DNA of 12,540 nt from Paramuribaculum sp. (lineage in GTDB: Bacteria; Bacteroidota; Bacteroidia; Bacteroidales; Muribaculaceae), in assembly GCA_029058705.1 (NCBI GenBank), contig JAIDXA010000218.1, forward strand, positions 1 to 12,540. The letters are read 5' to 3'. Of this stretch, positions 1 through 5,313 are shown piece by piece (the first letter of the stretch is position 1; each line of letters starts with the position of its first letter). Below the pieces are notes generated by a model that was given only the letters and a program-made list of their open reading frames with translations, made no database searches and was not told where the DNA came from. Both the position numbers and the translations under genes were made by a program.

Positions 1-55
1 ATAACAACCGGCGCCGCGTCAAAATTCATTATTTTGACGGGGCGCCTGTTGTTAT
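1..55. terminator. Long hairpin downstream of the GH2 gene, probable terminator
   Basis: Positions 1-25 and 31-55 form an inverted repeat with only two mismatches around a 5-nt loop (26-30). The stem core is GGCGCC-type and GC-rich, with AT-rich ends. It begins 15 nt past the stop codon of the minus-strand GH2 gene, so it fits a transcription terminator or 3'-protecting stem for that mRNA. No classic U-tract follows in either direction beyond the AT-rich stem ends. The window starts at the stem's left end, so the palindrome could be longer. A bidirectional role is possible if a plus-strand gene ends just to the left. Confidence 0.5.
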
Positions 56-70
56 TAGCGAGTTGTGGGA

Positions 71-2593
71 TTAGCGAGTGGTCAGTTTAAGACTGGCAGC
101 CTTGACTCCGGGAGCAGAAGCTTTGAATGTAATCTCACCCGGCTTTTCCCCTGCCCTGACGAGAGCTGTCAGCTGGCCGTGGAACAACGACATTGACGGA
201 GCCTGGAACAGCTCGACACATGTCGGATCGCCATTAGCAGCGGCCTCATAAGTTCCGGCTCCGCTTACTGAAAATTTCACCTTCTGACTAGCGTCGGGGC
301 AGAGGTTGCCGTCTTTGTCAACGACACGTACATTGATGAAAGCCATGTCTTTTCCATCGGCTTTATAGTCAGCCCGATCAGCACTGAGTTCGAGATGATG
401 GGGCTTACCGGCGGTTTTCACTTCAGCGGTATCAACGGGTTCTCCTTTTGCATTATAGCCTACGACAGTAACCGTTCCGGGCTCATAGCGGGTGTCCATC
501 CACATGAGTCGATAGCGTTTCTGTCGTTCGAAGTTTTTCTGAGCCTCGGGAGTATAGCTGCTATCGACTGCCACAGAGAGGTCTTTTTTGCGTCGACCCT
601 GGCTGACACCATTGATAAAAAGTTCGGCTTCGGGAAGGTTTGTGTAGACAAATACGGGAGTAACCTCACCTTCACGTCCCGGCCAGGTCCAATGAGGGAG
701 AATATGGAGAGTTGAAGCTGTCGGATTCCAATGGCTGCGATAGAGATAGTAACGGTCCTTGGGGATTCCGGCAAGGTCAATGATTCCGAACAGAGAACTG
801 TGGCTTGGCCAGTTGGTGTAGTATGGCGTCGGTTCGCCAAGATAGTCAAATCCGGTCCAGACGAATTCGCCAATGCAATACGGGAGATCTTCGTGCTGGA
901 TAAAGTCGTCTTCGGGAAGGTTTGACCAACCGCAGTGTTCCACATCATAGCCCGAGGCCTGATGGTCGTCGTAGGTAGCCATTGCCTTGCGTTCGACAGG
1001 GAACTTGTAGACACCGCGCGAACTCACCGTAGATGCGGTTTCAGTTCCCAAAACAATCTGCTGAGGCAGTTTCTCATATGCTTCAGGATATTTGAAGGGG
1101 CGGTAGTTAAAACCGGCGACATCCATGATTGCAGCGAAATTGTTGTTCAGGACAGCATCGGGGCCATCCATTCCCTGAGTGACGGGACGCGAGGGGTCAA
1201 GCCGGTGGCAAATGTTCTGAAGGAAATAGGCAGTTTTCACATCGCCTTTATGCCATTGTTCCGAGACTTCGTTACCGATACACCACATGACAACCGAGGG
1301 ATTGTTGCGGTAGTGGCGAATAAGGTTCGTGAGATCTTTCTCTGCCCATTCGTCAAACAAAAGGTTATAGCCGTTCTTCACCTTCGGTTTACGCCATTCA
1401 TCGAAGCTTTCGGCCATGACCATCATGCCCATTTCATCGCAAGCCTTAACGAATTCGGGCGCGGGCATGTTGTGGGAGGTCCGGATTGCGTTACACCCCA
1501 TGTCTTTAAGCATCCGTATCTGGCGGCGGACCGCAGCATCATTCACAGCAGCTCCCAACGGGCCTAGATCGTGGTGGTTGCAGACGCCTTTAAAAACGGT
1601 TTTCTCACCGTTGAGATAGAAACCGTCGTCGGGACGGATTTCAATGGAACGGATTCCGAAGGTGGTTTCATAGGTGTCCTTGACGGAATTGCGTTCGACG
1701 AGTTCGGATTTTGCAGAATACAGGCTGGGGGAATCAGGCGACCAAAGCTGCGGGTTTCTGACTATGAACGACTGATTGACAATCGAGTCGTTATAGGCAA
1801 GATCAATAAGGCGAGAAGAAACGGATCTGATCTGATGTCCCTGGGGAGAATAGATGGTTGTCCGGAGTTCATATTTCGATTCGTCGGCGCCTGCGGGCAA
1901 TGCGATTTCCGTCGCGATTTCAACCCGCGCCCATTCCTTGCTGACTTCAGGGGTTGTGACACAGGTTCCCCACATCGGAATGTGAGCTCCGTCTGTAATG
2001 ATCATATGGACGTTGCGATACAGACCCGCGCCGGGATACCATCGCGAAGATTCGGGGAGGTTTTCCAGCCGGACGGCTATCAGGTTTTCCTGTCCGGGAT
2101 TGACAAGGTCTGTCACATCAAAAAAGAAAGAGTTGTAGCCATAAGGCCAATACCCGGCTTCTTTTCCATTGACATATACGCGCGCATGCGACATTGCACC
2201 GTCGAATTTAAGTGTTACCCGCTCACCATCGGACAATGCGGGCACCGACACATTGTTGCGATACCAACCGGTCCCGACAAAAGGAAGCCCACCGGTTCGG
2301 CCGGCATGTTCCATAGCCTCCTTTTGACCATCCTGAGCAATCGCTACATTCTGCATGTCGTTCTGCCAGCTGAAAGGGCCATAAATCGCCCAGTCGTGCG
2401 GCACCCTTACATTCTGCCACGATTTGTCGTTAAAGGAAGGAGATGAGAACTGGCTGTTGTCATCGCGTGTGAAACGCCATCCATTGTCAAGAAGAATATT
2501 CTCACGCGCATCCACAGTCAAAGATGTGGACAAAAGAAGAGCGGCTGCCGAAAAGGCGCAGAGGGGAAAATGAAACCTGGAGGTCTTTTTCAT
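71..2593 (-). CDS. Secreted glycoside hydrolase family 2 protein (beta-galactosidase type)
   Basis: This 840-residue enzyme probably removes terminal beta-linked sugars (beta-galactosidase-like) in the periplasm or at the cell surface. Residues 1-29 look like a Sec signal peptide (MKK, hydrophobic stretch, cleavage near DA/RE). A GH2 jelly-roll sugar-binding domain follows (about 30-200, with the RVPHDWAI and WYR motifs), then an Ig-like domain (about 205-315) and the TIM barrel (about 320-630). In the barrel, IGNE puts the acid/base at Glu442 and VLGTETAST puts the nucleophile at Glu518, by analogy with the family. The C-terminus resembles the DUF4982 (about 640-725) and GH2 C-terminal domain 5 (about 735-838) modules common in Bacteroidales enzymes. 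The ATG at 2593 follows an A-rich leader and a good promoter. Galactosidase rather than glucuronidase or mannosidase specificity is inferred from domain order, not proven. No other polysaccharide-locus gene is visible, although one could lie left of position 1. Confidence 0.9.
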   Translation of the reverse strand: MKKTSRFHFPLCAFSAAALLLSTSLTVDARENILLDNGWRFTRDDNSQFSSPSFNDKSWQNVRVPHDWAIYGPFSWQNDMQNVAIAQDGQKEAMEHAGRTGGLPFVGTGWYRNNVSVPALSDGERVTLKFDGAMSHARVYVNGKEAGYWPYGYNSFFFDVTDLVNPGQENLIAVRLENLPESSRWYPGAGLYRNVHMIITDGAHIPMWGTCVTTPEVSKEWARVEIATEIALPAGADESKYELRTTIYSPQGHQIRSVSSRLIDLAYNDSIVNQSFIVRNPQLWSPDSPSLYSAKSELVERNSVKDTYETTFGIRSIEIRPDDGFYLNGEKTVFKGVCNHHDLGPLGAAVNDAAVRRQIRMLKDMGCNAIRTSHNMPAPEFVKACDEMGMMVMAESFDEWRKPKVKNGYNLLFDEWAEKDLTNLIRHYRNNPSVVMWCIGNEVSEQWHKGDVKTAYFLQNICHRLDPSRPVTQGMDGPDAVLNNNFAAIMDVAGFNYRPFKYPEAYEKLPQQIVLGTETASTVSSRGVYKFPVERKAMATYDDHQASGYDVEHCGWSNLPEDDFIQHEDLPYCIGEFVWTGFDYLGEPTPYYTNWPSHSSLFGIIDLAGIPKDRYYLYRSHWNPTASTLHILPHWTWPGREGEVTPVFVYTNLPEAELFINGVSQGRRKKDLSVAVDSSYTPEAQKNFERQKRYRLMWMDTRYEPGTVTVVGYNAKGEPVDTAEVKTAGKPHHLELSADRADYKADGKDMAFINVRVVDKDGNLCPDASQKVKFSVSGAGTYEAAANGDPTCVELFQAPSMSLFHGQLTALVRAGEKPGEITFKASAPGVKAASLKLTTR

Positions 2594-2688
2594 GGATTTT
2601 CTTTGAATTTAAATCTCAAAAGTTTAATTTTGCACAACGGAATTGTTTAACCGAGACCTGTTGCGGGTCGTGTTTAACAGTCCGCTTA

Positions 2689-2719
2689 CAAAAATAGTAA
2701 ATTTTTACAATCCCGGCAA
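2689..2719 (-). promoter_or_regulatory. Bacteroides-type promoter for the GH2 gene
   Basis: Read on the minus strand, TATTTTTG (2696 to 2689) is a perfect TAnnTTTG -7 box. A TTG (2719 to 2717) lies 20 bp upstream as the -33 element. Transcription would start near 2683 and give a leader of roughly 90 nt before the ATG at 2593. The promoter sits just outside the inner end of the palindromic repeat at 2734-2933. Confidence 0.65.
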
Positions 2720-2733
2720 TATCCGGCAAGAAA

Positions 2734-2933
2734 TAAGAGAGTGTTTGAATTTAAACCGTGTCAACAATAACACAAATGAAAGGTATAAACTTCAAAATAA
2801 TCCTGAGGTCTTTTTTGGCGGATTCAGCCAAGTCTCATCAGTCGCATAGCCCGCTATGCTCCTTCTTCAACTCGCGGAATCCTCTCAAAAAATCCTCTCA
2901 GTTTAATTTGATTTAAATCCAAACACTCTCTAA
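2734..2933 (+). repeat. Palindromic ~200-bp repeat element, copy 1 (MITE-like)
   Basis: This non-coding element of about 200 bp recurs at 4230-4430 in the same orientation. Its ends are inverted repeats: the left end reads TAAGAGAGTGTTTGAATTTA and the right end, reverse-complemented, reads TTAGAGAGTGTTTGGATTTA. The interior folds back on itself: TTTTTT (2811-2816) pairs with AAAAAA (2887-2892), GATTC (2821-2825) with GAATC (2877-2881), AGT with ACT, and GCATAGC (2844-2850) with GCTATGC (2853-2859). It shares a 28-bp identical block with copy 2 (2787-2814 here). It lies between the divergent GH2 and flavoprotein genes. It encodes no transposase, so a miniature inverted-repeat element, a REP-like element or a structured RNA are all possible. 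The 2-bp flanks (TA left, AA right when the ends are set at AGAGAG) show no clear target duplication. Confidence 0.8.
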
Positions 2934-2984
2934 GTCATCAATGCCGAGAGTCATGTCCATCAACCCAACTAATCAAATTGTCTC

Positions 2985-3599
2985 ATGAAAGTGATTGTCA
3001 TCAACGGCAGCGCACACACAGAAGGCTGCACCGCCCGCGCCCTGCAGGAAGTGGAAAACCAACTGACATCATCGGGGATCGAAGTCGAGCGAATCAACGT
3101 AGCAGTGCAACCGGTCCGCGGGTGCATCGGATGCCGCAAATGTGCCGAGATCAAACGTTGCGTTTTCGATGACATAGTCAATGAAGTGGCCGGCAAATTA
3201 GATGAGGCCGACGGTCTGCTCATCGGGAGTCCGGTCTATTACGCAGGAGTCAACGGACAATTGCGCGCATTTCTCGACCGGCTATTCTACAGTTCATCGT
3301 CGAAATCCAAGTCGATGAAGGTTGGTGCGGTCGTTGTTTCATCCCGCCGCGCCGGAAGCACAACGGCCTATGATGAGATCATAAAATATTTCTCAATAGC
3401 ATCGATGCCCATCGTCACTTCCACATACTGGAATGAAGTCCACGGTTCAAACGCCGCAGAGGTAGAACAAGATCTCGAAGGCTTGCAAACGCTGCGGAAT
3501 TTAGGCCGCAATATGGCATTTCTCATGAAGGCTATCGACAGCAACCGCGATTCAATTCCGGCTCTTGAGCGAAGCGAACGCACTAATTTCATCCGCTGA
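2985..3599 (+). CDS. Flavodoxin-like NAD(P)H-dependent FMN reductase family protein with four-cysteine motif
   Basis: This 204-residue protein has the FMN_red/flavodoxin-like fold. The N-terminal strand and phosphate loop is VIVINGSAHTEGCT (3-16), and the second FMN-contacting segment is GSPVYYAG (81-88). Between them is a compact cysteine cluster, C47-x2-C50-x2-C53-x5-C59. It matches the CX2CX2CX4-7C spacing of iron-sulfur flavoproteins such as the Methanosarcina Isf group, so a [4Fe-4S] cluster is possible, but many annotated FMN reductases carry similar cysteines without a proven cluster. The likely role is cytosolic electron transfer or quinone/nitro reduction with an unknown substrate. 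The ATG at 2985 begins directly at the conserved MKVIVINGS strand. The yqgE-type gene follows after 30 nt, suggesting one transcript. Confidence 0.85.
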   Translation: MKVIVINGSAHTEGCTARALQEVENQLTSSGIEVERINVAVQPVRGCIGCRKCAEIKRCVFDDIVNEVAGKLDEADGLLIGSPVYYAGVNGQLRAFLDRLFYSSSSKSKSMKVGAVVVSSRRAGSTTAYDEIIKYFSIASMPIVTSTYWNEVHGSNAAEVEQDLEGLQTLRNLGRNMAFLMKAIDSNRDSIPALERSERTNFIR

Positions 3600-3629
3600 A
3601 GATTTTGGTTCAATAATGACTCTCCCCTT

Positions 3630-4232
3630 ATGAATGAAATTGAGAAACTGATCTTCAACATCGACATTCCGAGCGACAAACCGGCATCGGGAAAGATTCT
3701 TGTCTCCGAGCCATTTCTAAGAGAAGAATACTTCCGCCATGCCGTCGTTGCTCTTTTTGACCATAGCGACGGAGGCTCATCCATGGGAGCGGTCCTCAAC
3801 CGGCAGACAACAATCGCGCTCCAGAATCTCCTTCCAGACATCGAAACCGAAAATCCGATCCCTGTTTTCTGCGGCGGCCCGATGTCATGCGACCGCCTGT
3901 TTTTCATCCATGCCCTCGGGGATATCATAAGCGATTCCAAACAACTGACCGAGTCGCTCTGGATCGGCGGCGATTTCGGACAGATTACAGAGTATGTCAA
4001 TGCCGGATATCCTCTGGAGGGTTATGTCAGGTTCATACTTGGCTACAGCGGATGGTCGGCCGGACAGCTCGAAGAGGAGATTGACAACAGAGTATGGGCC
4101 GTCACCTCACCCGACTCCCCTGCCCGAATCCTCACGGGATCGGATGACAGCTACTGGCATCACTATGTCAGACGTCTGGGCAACCGATACAGGGGCTGGA
4201 GATTCCATCCTGCGAATCCGAGCGCAAATTAA
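3630..4232 (+). CDS. YqgE/AlgH family protein (UPF0301)
   Basis: This 200-residue protein belongs to the YqgE/AlgH family, whose biochemical role is not settled. The family hallmarks are all present: GKILVSEPFL (21-30), GAVLNRQT (53-60), the VFCGGP segment (79-84) and GYSGWSAGQLEEE (138-150). Length is normal for the family and there is no signal peptide, so it should be cytosolic. It lies 30 nt after the flavoprotein gene and is probably cotranscribed with it. Its stop codon TAA (4230-4232) is also the first three bases of repeat copy 2. The C-terminus looks complete, so the repeat has not obviously truncated the protein. Confidence 0.92.
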   Translation: MNEIEKLIFNIDIPSDKPASGKILVSEPFLREEYFRHAVVALFDHSDGGSSMGAVLNRQTTIALQNLLPDIETENPIPVFCGGPMSCDRLFFIHALGDIISDSKQLTESLWIGGDFGQITEYVNAGYPLEGYVRFILGYSGWSAGQLEEEIDNRVWAVTSPDSPARILTGSDDSYWHHYVRRLGNRYRGWRFHPANPSAN

Positions 4233-4430
4233 GAGAGTGTTTGAATTTAAACCGCGTTAACAGTAATACGAATGAACGGCAGAAACTTCAAAATAATCCT
4301 GAGGTCTTTTATGGTTGTTTTAACCGAGTCTCATCGGTCACATAGCCCGCTATGCTCCCTCTTCAACTCGTAATAACACCTCATAAAATCCTCTCAATTA
4401 ATCCCACAACTAAATTTAAACAGTTTCTTA
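4230..4430 (+). repeat. Palindromic ~200-bp repeat element, copy 2 (MITE-like)
   Basis: This second copy of the element has the same orientation and length as the one at 2734-2933. The left end is TAAGAGAGTGTTTGAATTTA; the right end, reverse-complemented, is TAAGAAACTGTTTAAATTTA, so the termini are slightly more diverged than in copy 1. The 28-bp block identical to copy 1 is at 4283-4310. The hairpin arms are TTTTATG (4307-4313) with CATAAAA (4382-4388), GTTTTAACCGAGT (4317-4329) with ACTCGTAATAAC (4366-4377), and CATAGC with GCTATG around a CC centre (4341-4354). It fills nearly all of the gap between the converging yqgE-type and lipoprotein genes and could end transcription from both. Nothing else is recognisable in 4431-4467. 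Confidence 0.8.
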
Positions 4431-4467
4431 GGAGCAGTTCCTGAGCGCTTCACAATGGCCGTGGCAG

Positions 4468-5313
4468 TCATTCAGAGGGAATCGTATCCCGGACAGTGCG
4501 GGCGATCTGGCTTCTGACAGCCTGCAACATGCGTTCAAGCCTTTGCTTTTCAATCTCCTGCTTCTTCCTTTGGCGAATGAGCGATGAAATTTCAAAAACC
4601 GAGGCAACCCCCTGCTTCTGCGGTTCGGAAAGCTGCACAGACACTGTTTTGTCGCCGGAAAAGGACACTGACAGCGGCTCATTCTTATGCTCAGAGATGA
4701 AATTTCCGATCTCAATGCATTCTCCTTCTATAAATGTGACCACGTCGTTGATGCCGGAACGATCACTGCGCTCTCCATCATGAGCTACGGCAGGAGTAGA
4801 GGCAGATTCGCCTCCCGCACTGACAGAAACAGCAGTCAACCGCAAATGACCCGGCGCGGTTGCAATTATGTACGGGCGACCGTCGGGCGCCATACGGGCA
4901 TGAAGCCCGACTGAGCCGCCTACGTCAACGCGCCCTTCGCACTGCGGGATATAATAGTTTTCTATCGGATTGGAGACCAAGCGTAACGACGCGGACATGG
5001 AATCGAGCCGAAAGGCAGATACCGCCGAAATGCTGTCGGCAATTTCAAGTTGCCGGTTTGTCAGCTGCTCCAGGACGATCGGACGCAGAGATACCGCCTG
5101 ACGGCGTACATCAGTAGCTTCCGGATATGCCGCATCAATAGAGTCCAACAGATCAAGAGCATCCTGATAGCGGCACTGGCTATTTAACCGGAGTGCCTCA
5201 TTGTATATACGCTGTGCATTCTCAGATACAGAGCTTCCGCCACATGACGCAATCGTCAGTGCGGTGGAGAGGATTATAACAGATTTTGTTTTTTTAATTG
5301 CCACGTTGAACAT
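4468..5313 (-). CDS. Lipoprotein of unknown function, downstream of RSH
   Basis: I do not recognise the family of this 281-residue protein. Residues 1-24 form a lipoprotein signal: basic IKKTK, a hydrophobic run, then the lipobox IASC with Cys24 as the lipidated residue. Residues 30-65 (RIYNEALRLNSQCRYQDALDLLDSIDAAYP) look like one TPR-type helical hairpin. A mixed region with repeated Val/Ser strands (about 120-225) follows, then a strongly charged helix (about 245-272, RQRKKQEIEKQRLERM) that may form a coiled coil. It probably faces the periplasm, anchored to a membrane. The ATG at 5313 lies 20 nt inside the end of the RSH gene, in another frame, which suggests translational coupling. No promoter of its own is apparent. 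The pairing with an alarmone enzyme hints at stress-linked expression but gives no function. Confidence 0.8.
   Translation of the reverse strand: MFNVAIKKTKSVIILSTALTIASCGGSSVSENAQRIYNEALRLNSQCRYQDALDLLDSIDAAYPEATDVRRQAVSLRPIVLEQLTNRQLEIADSISAVSAFRLDSMSASLRLVSNPIENYYIPQCEGRVDVGGSVGLHARMAPDGRPYIIATAPGHLRLTAVSVSAGGESASTPAVAHDGERSDRSGINDVVTFIEGECIEIGNFISEHKNEPLSVSFSGDKTVSVQLSEPQKQGVASVFEISSLIRQRKKQEIEKQRLERMLQAVRSQIARTVRDTIPSE

Larger units (their letters stand above)
2594..2984. other. Intergenic region between divergent GH2 and flavoprotein genes
   Basis: This 391-bp gap holds the GH2 promoter (2689-2719) and repeat copy 1 (2734-2933). A possible open reading frame at 2643-2849 runs across the repeat and looks spurious. 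No fully convincing promoter for the flavoprotein gene was found. The nearest -7-like string is TTAATTTG at 2903-2910, inside the right arm of the repeat; it matches seven of eight consensus positions (T instead of A at the second base) and has no clear -33 partner. Positions 2934-2984 show nothing else recognisable. Confidence 0.6.

Noticed and set aside
935..2446. Long plus-strand reading frames (935-1567 and 1571-2446) opposite the GH2 gene
   Set aside because: They are antisense shadows of a gene with clear GH2 motifs; their translations show no domain, signal or plausible start context.
2580..2615. Possible third, decayed copy of the repeat at the GH2 start (GAGGTCTTTTT and TTTGAATTTAAATC)
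   Set aside because: Only two short AT-rich matches in the wrong spacing, one of which is ordinary coding sequence for MKKTS; too little to call.
2621..2630. CTTTTG (minus strand) close to the GH2 start as its -7 box
   Set aside because: It reads AACTTTTG rather than TAnnTTTG and lacks a -33 element at the right distance; the site at 2689-2719 fits better.
2643..2849. Small plus-strand ORF of 68 codons upstream of the flavoprotein gene
   Set aside because: It crosses the GH2 promoter and the left half of the palindromic repeat; the frame is not preserved in repeat copy 2.
4340..4400. Short peptide frame on the reverse strand of the repeat (ending ...RVEEGA in both copies)
   Set aside because: The frame is only about 13 codons long in copy 2, has no ATG, and its conservation is explained equally well by the hairpin stem.
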